64,000 nucleotides of DNA from CAWHOW01 sp963831005 (GCA_963831005.1 CAWHOW010000034.1:176481-240480); one strand, 5' to 3'. Counted from the stretch's first letter, positions 25,374-33,530 are shown. Numbers and translations are program-made. The notes: generated from the sequence alone by a model not told the origin.

Positions 25374-27575
25374 ATGAAATCAAAAATAGATAGTTCGCTT
25401 AAAGACTTATTAAAGAAGATATTCGGGTTTGATAATTTCAAGGGAGACCAGGAAGCTATTATCAAGAATGTACTTGCAGGGAAAGACACATTTGTTATTA
25501 TGCCCACTGGTGGTGGCAAATCAATGTGCTACCAGCTTCCGGCATTGATGAGCAAAGGAACGGCTATTATTGTTTCTCCTTTGATCTCTCTCATGAAGAA
25601 CCAGGTGGATGCCATGCGCAACTTTGGCGCTGATAAGGGAATTGCACATTTCCTTAATTCCTCTTTGGCTAAACTGGAAATAGCCCAGGTAAAAGAAGAT
25701 TTACAGCAAGGCAAAACCAAACTTCTGTATGTTGCCCCCGAGTCCCTTACAAAAATAGAGAATGTTGAATTTTTTAAAGAGATAAATATTTCATTCTTTG
25801 CTATTGATGAAGCACATTGTATTTCTGAATGGGGCCATGATTTCCGCCCTGAATACAGAAGATTAAGGCCAATCATTGAAGCAATAGAGAAGAAAGTTCC
25901 TATCATCGCACTTACTGCTACGGCTACTCCTAAGGTTCAGCTTGATATTCAGAAGAACCTGAATATGATGGATGCCGCCATATTTAAATCTTCTTTCAAC
26001 AGACCGAATCTGTATTATGAGGTAAGGCCTAAGATCAAGGACGAGGTAAATAAAGAACTTATTAAATACGTCAAGACAATGCACGGGAAATCCGGCATCA
26101 TTTATTGCTTGTCAAGAAAAAGAGTTGAAGAGATTGCCGAAACCCTTGTGGTGAACGGAATAAAAGCACTGCCTTATCATGCAGGCCTTGATCAGCAGGT
26201 GCGTGTTGCCAACCAGGATAAATTCCTGATGGAAGAAGTAGATGTGATTGTTGCCACTATTGCATTTGGCATGGGTATTGACAAACCGGACGTGCGTTTT
26301 GTTATCCACTACGACATGCCTAAAAGCCTGGAAGGATATTACCAGGAAACCGGTCGTGGCGGCAGAGACGACAGGGAAGGAAACTGCATTGCTTTTTATA
26401 GTTATGATGACATACAGAAATTAGAATCGTTTATGAAAGGCAAAGCAGTTGCGGAACAGGAAATAGGGCAGCATTTATTGCTCGAAGTTGTTTCCTATGC
26501 CGAATCATCCGTTTGCCGCAGGAAGCAACTTCTTCATTATTTCGGAGAAGTTTATCCTCAGGAAAATTGTCAGAATTGTGACAATTGTCTGCATCCGAAA
26601 ACCAAATTCGAAGCGAAAGAATATGTTCTTACCCTGCTCGAAACTGTTCTTGAAATAAAACAGCTTTACAAAGCCAAGCACGTAATAAATGTTTTGATGG
26701 GCAAGAACTCAGCAACCATCAAAGCTTGCAAACATCACAAACTTGAGATATTCGGAAGGGGCGCTGACAAAGATGAACGTTTCTGGAATTCAGTTATCCG
26801 GCAAACACTTATTTCAAGATTACTTCTAAAGGATATAGACAATTACGGGCTGCTGAAAGTTAGCAAGGACGGTGAGGAATTCCTCGACAATCCTTACTCC
26901 ATTATGATGACGCTTGATCATAATTATGAAAGCGGTGGTGAAGATGATTTCTTTACAGCAGGTGGACAAAAAACAAGCGCAACCGATAAGATACTTTTTG
27001 AATTATTGAAAGGAATCAGGAAAGAAATTGCGAAAAAGCAAAACCTCCCTCCTTTTGTAATCTTCCAGGATCCTTCACTCGAAGATATGGCTATTCAGTA
27101 TCCTATCACCATTGATGAACTGAAGCAGATCACGGGTGTTGGTTCAGGCAAAGCGTTTAAATTCGGCAAGCCCTTTATCGACCTGATTGCAAAATATGTG
27201 GAAGAAAACGAGATAGAACGGCCTATAGATATGGTCGTTAAATCAGTGGTGAACAAATCAGGGATCAAAGTATATATTATTCAAAACATAGACCGCAAGA
27301 TAGAACTGAATGATATTGCCAAAGCCAAAGGGCTTACACTAGCTGATCTGCTTACTGAAATTGAAAGCATTGTCGCTTCGGGAACCAAGGTAGACATCAA
27401 CTATTACGTTGATGAAACCCTCGATAAGGACAACCAGGCAGAGATATTTGATTATTTCAAGAGCGCAGATTCCGATTCAATTGAAGATGCCCTGGTAGAA
27501 CTCGGCGAGAATCTTTACACACCCGAAGAAATAAGACTTGTGCGCATCAAGTTCATGTCCGAAATGGGCAATTAA
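25374..27575 (+). CDS. recQ: ATP-dependent DNA helicase RecQ
   Basis: The superfamily 2 helicase core has Walker A MPTGGGKSMCYQLPAL, DEAH-type box AIDEAHCISEWGHDFR (RecQ aromatic-rich loop included), TATATP and motif VI QETGRGGRDD. The RQC zinc cluster follows (CRRKQLLHYFG...CQNCDNC). An HRDC domain is at about residues 540-610 (PPFVIFQDPSLEDMA). A further helical tail (residues 630-733) resembles the HTH domain found at the C-terminus of many Bacteroidota RecQs. It unwinds DNA in repair and recombination. The gene has its own promoter and a terminator. Confidence 0.96.
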   Translation: MKSKIDSSLKDLLKKIFGFDNFKGDQEAIIKNVLAGKDTFVIMPTGGGKSMCYQLPALMSKGTAIIVSPLISLMKNQVDAMRNFGADKGIAHFLNSSLAKLEIAQVKEDLQQGKTKLLYVAPESLTKIENVEFFKEINISFFAIDEAHCISEWGHDFRPEYRRLRPIIEAIEKKVPIIALTATATPKVQLDIQKNLNMMDAAIFKSSFNRPNLYYEVRPKIKDEVNKELIKYVKTMHGKSGIIYCLSRKRVEEIAETLVVNGIKALPYHAGLDQQVRVANQDKFLMEEVDVIVATIAFGMGIDKPDVRFVIHYDMPKSLEGYYQETGRGGRDDREGNCIAFYSYDDIQKLESFMKGKAVAEQEIGQHLLLEVVSYAESSVCRRKQLLHYFGEVYPQENCQNCDNCLHPKTKFEAKEYVLTLLETVLEIKQLYKAKHVINVLMGKNSATIKACKHHKLEIFGRGADKDERFWNSVIRQTLISRLLLKDIDNYGLLKVSKDGEEFLDNPYSIMMTLDHNYESGGEDDFFTAGGQKTSATDKILFELLKGIRKEIAKKQNLPPFVIFQDPSLEDMAIQYPITIDELKQITGVGSGKAFKFGKPFIDLIAKYVEENEIERPIDMVVKSVVNKSGIKVYIIQNIDRKIELNDIAKAKGLTLADLLTEIESIVASGTKVDINYYVDETLDKDNQAEIFDYFKSADSDSIEDALVELGENLYTPEEIRLVRIKFMSEMGN

Positions 27576-27606
27576 TCTTCTTTACTTAAATTACTGTTTA
27601 AATAGA

Positions 27607-27645
27607 AAAGCAATTATTACCAACAGTGTTGATAATAATTGCTTT
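27607..27645. terminator. Bidirectional terminator hairpin
   Basis: AAAGCAATTATTA pairs with TAATAATTGCTTT, and CAAC with GTTG inside it. It lies between recQ and the convergent gene at 27698. Confidence 0.8.
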
Positions 27646-27697
27646 AAATGTTTATAGTCGTACTTGTTCTAAGGATGATTATCCTTTTACTGCAATA

Positions 27698-28096
27698 TCA
27701 GGCCAGCGAAGGTTGAATGCTTTCATTCAGTTCCGGTTCAGAAGTTTCAATCTGCTGGGAAGATGTTTCATTATCCAGGTTAAGTGAATGCTCAAGCTTT
27801 TCAAACTTTTCAATCATTATCTTTTCCTTGCGCTTTGTCACCTCATCCATGAATAATTTATAAATATCCTTGTATTCCCTCTTCGATAAAGGAACATTAA
27901 AATCAAGGTATTTAATAAATTTTTCCTCGCCCCCGTTCAGTTCTATAACGTTGTCTTTATAAAGTATCATTACTTTCTCGTGCGATTTCAGGTATTTCAC
28001 ACTAAGCACCGAGTTGCGGTGCATTATAAGGCTTTTTACTATACAAATAACCCTTTCCTTGTCAAACAACGGTTTTGCTTTCTCTCTCATCCTCAA
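27698..28096 (-). CDS. Hypothetical 132-residue protein
   Basis: A small basic protein with a beta-rich first half (VICIVKSLIMHRNSVLSVKYLKS..VMILYKDNVIELNGG) and an amphipathic helical second half (REYKDIYKLFMDEVTKRKEK), ending in an acidic Glu/Ser-rich tail. There is no signal peptide. The first half could be a LytTR-like or small DNA-binding fold, but I do not recognise a family. A well-spaced promoter (28138-28168) supports it as a real single-gene unit. Confidence 0.6.
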   Translation of the reverse strand: MRMREKAKPLFDKERVICIVKSLIMHRNSVLSVKYLKSHEKVMILYKDNVIELNGGEEKFIKYLDFNVPLSKREYKDIYKLFMDEVTKRKEKIMIEKFEKLEHSLNLDNETSSQQIETSEPELNESIQPSLA

Positions 28097-28137
28097 TCAG
28101 TTTTTAGTTAAATGTTTTTAAGTGGTATTTAATTGCA

Positions 28138-28168
28138 CAAATGTACAAAATTGAAAAGGGAATATCAA
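28138..28168 (-). promoter_or_regulatory. Promoter for the 27698-28096 gene
   Basis: On the minus strand TTG (28166-28168), a 20-bp gap and TACATTTG (28138-28145) fit the Bacteroidota consensus, 41 bp before the ATG. Confidence 0.65.
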
Positions 28169-28463
28169 GTTTTTTGATGCTTATTTTACATCAATAGTGT
28201 TAAATTTTTCCTTTTAGCTCTCTTTCTAAACCTTAGTACCGGCAATACAAGCAGAGGAGTTAATTTTTTTAAATGCCCGTATGTTTTATTGGTCTAACGT
28301 TAGTTATTTTCTGTGGTGTAATATCAAATTCTTTGCTTAGATGAAATGACATTATAAAGAATTGAAAGGAAATATTAGACGAGCAGTACAACCATTTCCC
28401 TTTTTCCCTGTTCCTTTATTCACAACTTCATTATCCTTATTTACTGTGTCATTTATTTTTGCA
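28169..28463. other. Non-coding stretch
   Basis: Between two divergent promoters; no frame or repeat was recognised. Confidence 0.5.
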
Positions 28464-28471
28464 TAACTTTG
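28464..28471 (+). promoter_or_regulatory. -7 box TAACTTTG for disrupted T9SS gene
   Basis: TAACTTTG lies 29 bp before the ATG at 28501. A second possible box TATTTTTG is at 28454-28461. Confidence 0.55.
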
Positions 28472-28500
28472 TTCAATTTAGTACTGTAAATAATATATCC

Positions 28501-29605
28501 ATGAAAAAGACACTATTTATTACTTTACTTGTATTAAGTATGAATGCAAAAGCACAATTGGCCAATATGATATCATTTGATGACACTTCAACCTTTACAT
28601 ATATTAAAATTGATACAGCTTATCACAATAATATATGGCAGGTAGGTAAACCCGATAAGGTATTATTTAACAGTGCACACACAGTACCTAATGCTATTGT
28701 TACAGATACCATAAACCCGTATCCAACCAATAACAACTCAAGCTTTATTTTCCGGGCAACTCAAACTGTTGGATCAACTAATTTTCTTTTACAATTTTAT
28801 TTCAAGATAAATACTGATTCTTTAAATGATTATGGCACTATAGAGGCGTCGCCTGATAACGGTATTACCTAGATAAACATAATAAAAGAGGCACAGTCAT
28901 ACGGATTTGCATGGACTGTTTTTGATAATCATTATGCAACAATATTTTCATCACAGCTTAATGATACTTTACCGTTTACTGGAACATCAAATGGGTGGTA
29001 TAGTTTTACTTTTTCTACGAATTCTGCAGGACCATTAACAACAAGTGCATATTTATTATATAGGGGACTTCTAATAATTCTTAAAAACAAATTCTAATTT
29101 CTAATTTCTAAACTCTAAATAATATCAAATAAACAAATTTTAATGTTCAAAACCTTTGCTAATTCAATGTTTGGTGCTTTTCTCATTTGAATTTTGAAAT
29201 TATTTAGAATTTAGGGTTTAGTGCTTAGGATTTTAAAAAACAAAATTTTTAGAACCCACCTATAGAATTACTTTTCATAGTGATAATATCCAGACATTCA
29301 AGGAAGGTTGGATGATTGATGATGTATCAGACGGTATCTGGGAATCAATAAATGAAAGAGATAAAGTATTGCGTTTAACAATTTCCCCCAACCCTGCTTC
29401 TTCGGTAGTACAAGTATTCAATGAACAGTCAACGGTTATCGGTATTGATATATATAATACACTTGGAGAAAAGGTTTACACTTTACCGCTCACCGATTAC
29501 CGTTCACCGATAACTATAAATATTACGGCATTGCACTCCGGAATGTACTTCGCTGAAATCAGAACTTCAAAAGGAGTTGAGGTAAGGAAGTTTATTAAAG
29601 AATAA
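28501..29605 (+). pseudogene. T9SS type A sorting domain protein, disrupted by a stop and a MITE
   Basis: The start at 28501 gives a signal peptide MKKTLFITLLVLSMNAKAQ. The body reads ...TIEASPDNGIT, then a TAG at 28870-28872, then INIIKEAQSYGFAW... in the same frame. The TAG sits where a Trp would be natural (GIT-W-INI), so a TGG to TAG change is likely. At 29064 a 197-bp element interrupts the frame. Beyond it the protein resumes (ITFHSDNIQTFKEGWMIDDV) and ends in an intact T9SS sorting domain (LTISPNPASSVVQVF ... GVEVRKFIKE). Removing the element plus one target copy restores the frame exactly. The intact ancestor had about 300 residues and was secreted to the cell surface. Confidence 0.88.
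29064..29260. mobile_element. MITE-like insertion with 5-bp target duplication TATAG
   Basis: The element begins GGGACTTCTAATAATT and ends AAAATTTTTAGAACCCACC; the ends are imperfect inverted copies. It is flanked by TATAG at 29059-29063 and 29261-29265. The interior is AT-rich with loosely inverted TCTAA / TTAGA tracts and has no coding capacity. It is non-autonomous and must have been moved by a transposase encoded elsewhere. Confidence 0.8.
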
Positions 29606-29609
29606 ATAA

Positions 29610-29697
29610 TGTCCAATATCCAACGCCCAATATCCAATGATGAAGTGAATAGTTACTTGGAAATTCGACGTTCGACATTGGAAATTGGATATTAGAA
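29610..29697. repeat. Imperfect inverted intergenic repeat
   Basis: TGTCCAATATCCAACG and CCCAATATCCAATG at the left pair with CATTGGAAATTGGATATT at the right. The repeat lies just after the T9SS pseudogene and before the convergent hypothetical gene. The CCAATATCC motif is typical of dispersed repeats in Bacteroidota genomes. Confidence 0.65.
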
Positions 29698-29721
29698 TAC
29701 TGCATTTAATTTTTAACTACG

Positions 29722-30507
29722 CTACAGCAGCACCGTCTTAAACGGCCAGCTCCACGGACCATCAAGGTTTGGATGCTTGCTTTTTGCCCATCGGAAAAAG
29801 AACACCGCCATTTTTGCCGGAGGCACTGCATCAGCCGCCAGTGCAGGCAGGTTTGAAGTATAAACATTCATATCAGCTATAAAGCCAGCCTTCGACGAAT
29901 AAGCCAGCGATAGCCTTGGATCGCTCACTTGAGTGGGAGTGTCGGCAGTTCCTGAATAGAACACAGCTACTTTGTACTCCACCAGGTCGTAACCCTCCGG
30001 CTTATGGGCGCGTCCGCTCCCTGTGGTTTCCTCGTGACAAGCTAATTTAACAAAACCGCCACCTATAGGTTTTATATCAGGATAAACCTTTTTTTCGGTT
30101 ATAGTTGTTTTGTTTTTATCCCCACCCGATGCTCCGGCAAGCTTTGTCAAACCGGGGCTTACAAAATTTAGCGGAATATTAAATATAGCGCAATCATCGG
30201 GAGTCAGGCCAACGGTGGCTTTAATTTTCAGTATCAGCTTGTTTTCTCTGTCGTAAACTATGGCATTTGCAATTATTCCCTCAAGCTTGTTCCTGATTAC
30301 TGTGGTATAGCTGCGTTCCTTGTCGGAATATTTAAAATATAGCGGGTTCCAGTCAGTTCGAAACGTTTGCCAGTCAAGCAAATTCTGTGAAGTCCAACCG
30401 AACCTTACGGCATTGGTAGGTGAACCAAGTATAAGGTAATCATTCGTATGGATAATATAACTATTGAACTCCTCAATTTCACGTGGTATTATTGAACGGT
30501 CGGGCAT
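29722..30507 (-). CDS. Hypothetical Bacteroidota protein next to palindrome array B
   Basis: The start at 30507 (MPDRSIIPREIEEFNSYI) follows a promoter at 30534-30564. The frame stays open further upstream only because the palindrome array is open in this phase. The 261-residue protein has an all-helical N-terminal part (WTSQNLLDWQTFRTDWNPLY) and a strand-rich C-terminal half ending WSWPFKTVLL. There is no signal peptide and no catalytic motif. It may be a structural or assembly protein, but I do not recognise a named family. Confidence 0.65.
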   Translation of the reverse strand: MPDRSIIPREIEEFNSYIIHTNDYLILGSPTNAVRFGWTSQNLLDWQTFRTDWNPLYFKYSDKERSYTTVIRNKLEGIIANAIVYDRENKLILKIKATVGLTPDDCAIFNIPLNFVSPGLTKLAGASGGDKNKTTITEKKVYPDIKPIGGGFVKLACHEETTGSGRAHKPEGYDLVEYKVAVFYSGTADTPTQVSDPRLSLAYSSKAGFIADMNVYTSNLPALAADAVPPAKMAVFFFRWAKSKHPNLDGPWSWPFKTVLL

Positions 30508-30533
30508 AGCTTTACGTTTTAATGTTTGCATTA

Positions 30534-30564
30534 CAAAGATAACAAATATCATTCCAAAAGTCAA
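30534..30564 (-). promoter_or_regulatory. Promoter embedded at the edge of palindrome array B
   Basis: On the minus strand TTG (30562-30564) is followed by a 20-bp gap and TATCTTTG (30534-30541). The TTG lies inside the first palindrome copy (30559-30568), so a protein bound to the array would contact or mask the -33 element of the 30507 gene. Confidence 0.6.
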
Positions 30565-30778
30565 GACTTTCGTTATGAAAGTCAAAACTATTATTTCGAT
30601 AGTCATGACTGTCGTTTCAAAGGTCATGACTTTTAATTTTCAGGTCATGACTTTCACGGTGATAGTCATGACCGAAATGATGTTAGTCATGACTTATATT
30701 TTAGAAGTCTTGACTATTACGCTGATAGTCTTAACTGCCACTATGAAAGTCAAGACTATTATCGCTACAGTCATGACT
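30559..30778. repeat. Palindrome array B: eleven AGTCnnGACT sites every 21 bp
   Basis: Cores start at 30559, 30580, 30601, 30622, 30643, 30664, 30685, 30706, 30727, 30748 and 30769, every step exactly 21 bp. The consensus is AGTCATGACT. The AGTC/GACT arms are kept while the central two bases vary (AT, AA, TT). A few copies have one arm substitution (GGTCATGACT, AGTCTTAACT). The 11-bp spacers are unrelated to each other. Because 21 is seven codons, the array is open in some frames and yields a spurious heptad-repeat protein. It extends upstream from the promoter of the 30507 gene. Confidence 0.93.
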
Positions 30779-30919
30779 ATAAATACAAAAATAACAGGTA
30801 TCGCAATGACAAATGAACGTTTTGCAGGAAGAATGGAGGGTATAATAATGAAAGGTGATGATAACGAAAGATGAAGTAAAGATTTCGGGGCGGGAAGGGA
30901 AAATATTTCGGGGAAAAAC

Positions 30920-30950
30920 TTGATTTCTGTAATGAGAATTGATATTTTTG
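30920..30950 (+). promoter_or_regulatory. Promoter upstream of a 28-codon ORF
   Basis: TTG (30920-30922), a 20-bp gap and TATTTTTG (30943-30950) give a good match to the Bacteroidota pattern, 23 bp before the ATG at 30974. Confidence 0.55.
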
Positions 30951-30973
30951 TAAGATAAACTACATGTACTGCT

Positions 30974-31060
30974 ATGCGAAAGCAACTTTTAATTATTTCA
31001 ATGTTGATTATTCCTTTATTTGCGGTATTGACTATCCATTTAGGTTATCAGATTGGATAA
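30974..31060 (+). CDS. Possible 28-residue hydrophobic peptide
   Basis: The frame starts MRKQLLIISMLIIPLFAVLT and ends GYQIG-stop, like a signal peptide or single-helix membrane peptide. It has its own well-formed promoter at the right distance. It could be a genuine small membrane peptide or the surviving start of a lost secreted gene. Confidence 0.35.
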   Translation: MRKQLLIISMLIIPLFAVLTIHLGYQIG

Positions 31061-31105
31061 TGTAAATAATTAAGGAATAAAAGAAATACATATTAATACA
31101 ATTAA

Positions 31106-31113
31106 TAACTTTG
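31106..31113 (+). promoter_or_regulatory. -7 box TAACTTTG upstream of barrel gene
   Basis: TAACTTTG lies 134 bp before the ATG at 31248, implying a long leader that contains the stem-loop at 31170-31196. Confidence 0.45.
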
Positions 31114-31169
31114 CAATGCTTAAACGAAATAATAATTTCCTTGAACGATAGAACAGTTGAATCTGTTTT

Positions 31170-31196
31170 GCCCTCTTGCCATGCGACTAAGAGGGC
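31170..31196 (+). promoter_or_regulatory. Leader stem-loop
   Basis: GCCCTCTT pairs with AAGAGGGC around an 11-nt loop in the presumed 5' leader of the gene at 31248. There is no T tail, so it is not an obvious terminator. Its role is unknown. Confidence 0.45.
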
Positions 31197-31247
31197 TGAC
31201 TTACGCAAAAAGAGTATAACATTCAATAATTAACCAAAAACATACAC

Positions 31248-31817
31248 ATGAAAACAAAAAGCCTATTGGTGGTATTATTTTCAATTATACTGCTTGGCAG
31301 TAATTATGCACAAGTGATTTCCGGTGCTAATGCACAAGACACAACAAAAAACAAGAACCCTTTTATACAGAAATATAAATGGGGATTTGGTATTGGAGCC
31401 GGTTTTACCACAGGCTGGGGTTTATCATTAAAATATCAACCCCGAAAAGACGGGATTCAAATAAATACGCTACCTTATATTAACAATAATACCAAGCAAA
31501 AATTAATAGACGTTGGTTTGACATATACCCACGACCTATGGGATGGCCCCGGCAGTAATGTGTATTTTTATCTTGCCAGCAGTTATACATATAATACGAT
31601 TAATGAAACCAGTTATTCGTATATTACCACTCAGCCAACTATTAATATCAATACAACGCGGGTAATAAATTCGGGTTTAGGATTTGGACTTGAAACGAAT
31701 ACAAAAAAGAAAGTTGTTTTAGATATAATGATGGGTTATGCACAATATGATTCATTTAAACAACTGTTTCTAACAGGAGAAATATCGTTGCATTATAAAT
31801 TTGTGAGGAAAAAATAA
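31248..31817 (+). CDS. Small outer-membrane barrel-like protein
   Basis: The signal peptide MKTKSLLVVLFSIILLGSNYAQ is followed by alternating strands (KWGFGIGAGFTTGWGLSLKY, DVGLTYTHDL, SNVYFYLASSYTYNT, GEISLHYKF). The terminal aromatic strand and 189-residue length suggest an 8-stranded barrel. No ligand motif is visible. It is the first of three similar small barrel genes on the plus strand (31248, 31931, 32704). Confidence 0.6.
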   Translation: MKTKSLLVVLFSIILLGSNYAQVISGANAQDTTKNKNPFIQKYKWGFGIGAGFTTGWGLSLKYQPRKDGIQINTLPYINNNTKQKLIDVGLTYTHDLWDGPGSNVYFYLASSYTYNTINETSYSYITTQPTININTTRVINSGLGFGLETNTKKKVVLDIMMGYAQYDSFKQLFLTGEISLHYKFVRKK

Positions 31818-31925
31818 TTTCCATCACCTGTCAACTTTGAATTGCTTAATCGCCGCGGCGATGCAAACAACATTGAACAATTGACTATTCTGACGGATAA
31901 GCTTATTAATGATTATAATAAATAA
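31818..31925 (+). pseudogene. Stray C-terminal coding fragment
   Basis: Directly after the previous stop codon and in the same frame, 35 codons read FPSPVNFELLNRRGDANNIE and continue QLTILTDKLINDYNK to a stop. The charged, regular composition looks like a real protein end, unlike the flanking noncoding DNA. It is probably the tail of a deleted gene. It is too short to assign. Confidence 0.35.
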
Positions 31926-31930
31926 ATGGC

Positions 31931-32617
31931 TTGAAAAAGCTAATCACATTACTATTGTTTGTATCCATCTCAAGTGGATTGTTTGCACATCATATAGACA
32001 CAACCCATTATAAAAATGGTTTTGCCATTAATTTTGAATCATTATTTGCAGAGGATTTCAAGCTGTCGTACACTCACCGCCTAACAGACAAAATGTATAT
32101 TGAAGGCATGCTTTCCTATAACATACCCCTTTCCTCTACCAGTAATAGCAATAACATGAGTGTAAACAGCCTAGTTAGAAATGATGTAAATGGGGAGGAT
32201 GGTTTACTTCAACTTCGCGATCCTTATTATTTGTACGGAAGGGTGCAGATCAGGGCTGGTGTGAAATTCTATGTATCAAGAAGGTTTTACGTATGCCCGG
32301 AATTTTTATTCAATCACGGGAGCTTTGATCATGTCGATGACATAATTTATGACCGCAGTTCGCAGAATTATTATGAGGTCAGTCGAACTAAAAGCGATCT
32401 TGAATTTTTAATTAAATGCGGATGGACATTCCAGTCACATCATTTCCTGCGTGATTTTTATTCGGGATGGGGGGTTAGGTTCAAAAGCCTGAATGATCAA
32501 GTTTATGAAGAATCAATAGGTAATGGCAATTATCAGACGTTTATTCCATATAATTATAAGACTTCTTATACTTTGATTGAATTTCACATGGGATTTCAGT
32601 TTGGATATTGCAAATAA
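31931..32617 (+). CDS. Outer-membrane barrel-like protein
   Basis: A TTG start at 31931 gives the signal peptide MKKLITLLLFVSISSGLFAH; the nearby ATG at 31926 is out of frame. The mature part is strand-rich (YKNGFAINFESLF, FKLSYTHRLTDKMYIEGML, YLYGRVQIRAGVKFYV) and ends TLIEFHMGFQFGYCK. It is consistent with a small surface barrel of unknown function, probably co-transcribed with the next gene. Confidence 0.6.
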   Translation: MKKLITLLLFVSISSGLFAHHIDTTHYKNGFAINFESLFAEDFKLSYTHRLTDKMYIEGMLSYNIPLSSTSNSNNMSVNSLVRNDVNGEDGLLQLRDPYYLYGRVQIRAGVKFYVSRRFYVCPEFLFNHGSFDHVDDIIYDRSSQNYYEVSRTKSDLEFLIKCGWTFQSHHFLRDFYSGWGVRFKSLNDQVYEESIGNGNYQTFIPYNYKTSYTLIEFHMGFQFGYCK

Positions 32618-32703
32618 AATAATTGAGTCAAATAACAATATTACCAGTAACGTACCGTTAGAGTTCCAAGCACCACATTATTAATAGTTATAAAACCACA
32701 GCT

Positions 32704-33495
32704 ATGAAAAAGATCATTTTAGCATTTGGCATCTTTATAAGCGCCATTCTTGCTTCTTCAGCACAGGATTATAATATAGGATTACGGATCACACCCATGA
32801 ACTCATCATATTATGTGGATAATATGACGGGGAGCATGCAGAACTTCCCAGTTACAGGACTGATGAAGAATCGTTCCGATTCGTTAACGCTGGGATTGTC
32901 TTATCAGAAGTACTTTCAAAAAAGGGGGCTTTTGCTTAAAGTGGATATAAGCTATGCCTATTACAATCTGGCGCAAGTTGAGAATGAAACATATAATGAC
33001 GGTTCCGATATAGAAACGCAGAACTTCTCGCAATGGGAAAATCAGAAATATTATAATCTTAACCTGGGATTAGGGAACAGGATAACATTTGGCAAATTTA
33101 AGTTTTCGTTTGGCGGGTATATTCCCATTACCCTGGTCACCAAAGGAAGCGTTCGCAGGGTTGTAGATGAATATGATAACTGGGTTCATATGTCGAACAT
33201 CGATTGCACAGGCACATATAAGAACACAATCATACCAGGCGTAGGCGTTTTTGCCGATTTCACCACTGTTCTGTTTAAACGACTGACGGTGGGAGTTGAT
33301 TTTACTTACCAGGTTCAGTATTTTGTAAGCAAAATGGTTTGGACGGGAACGGAACAATATTATGGCACTCCGGCCTATACAGATATTGATAATGAAACAG
33401 TAAACAACCGGAGCTTGTATTCTTCAAAAATTACCCCTTCGCTTTTGATTGAATATTATTTCAGCGGGAAGAATAATTCGGAAAAACTGTTTTAA
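32704..33495 (+). CDS. Outer-membrane barrel-like protein
   Basis: The signal peptide MKKIILAFGIFISAILASSAQ precedes 242 residues with many amphipathic strands (LTLGLSYQKYF, LLLKVDISYAYYNL, LGNRITFGKFKFSFGGYIPI, SLLIEYYFSGK). It has the layout of Bacteroidota PorT/OmpW-like small barrels without a diagnostic motif. It ends 36 bp before the convergent M28 gene. Confidence 0.6.
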   Translation: MKKIILAFGIFISAILASSAQDYNIGLRITPMNSSYYVDNMTGSMQNFPVTGLMKNRSDSLTLGLSYQKYFQKRGLLLKVDISYAYYNLAQVENETYNDGSDIETQNFSQWENQKYYNLNLGLGNRITFGKFKFSFGGYIPITLVTKGSVRRVVDEYDNWVHMSNIDCTGTYKNTIIPGVGVFADFTTVLFKRLTVGVDFTYQVQYFVSKMVWTGTEQYYGTPAYTDIDNETVNNRSLYSSKITPSLLIEYYFSGKNNSEKLF

Positions 33496-33530
33496 TAGTA
33501 TTACCGCATCTGCGACCAAAGGCTACGACA

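Noticed and set aside
28870..28872. Stop-codon reassignment (TAG read as an amino acid)
   Set aside because: All other genes use TAG or TAA normally and the gene is also broken by a MITE, so decay is simpler.
30559..30778. CRISPR array
   Set aside because: Repeats are only 10 bp and spacers 11 bp, the repeats are perfect palindromes and no cas gene is near.
30464..30874. A 136-residue protein with VMT-type heptads on the plus strand
   Set aside because: It is produced by the 21-bp periodic palindromes read in one phase and has no other coding signal.
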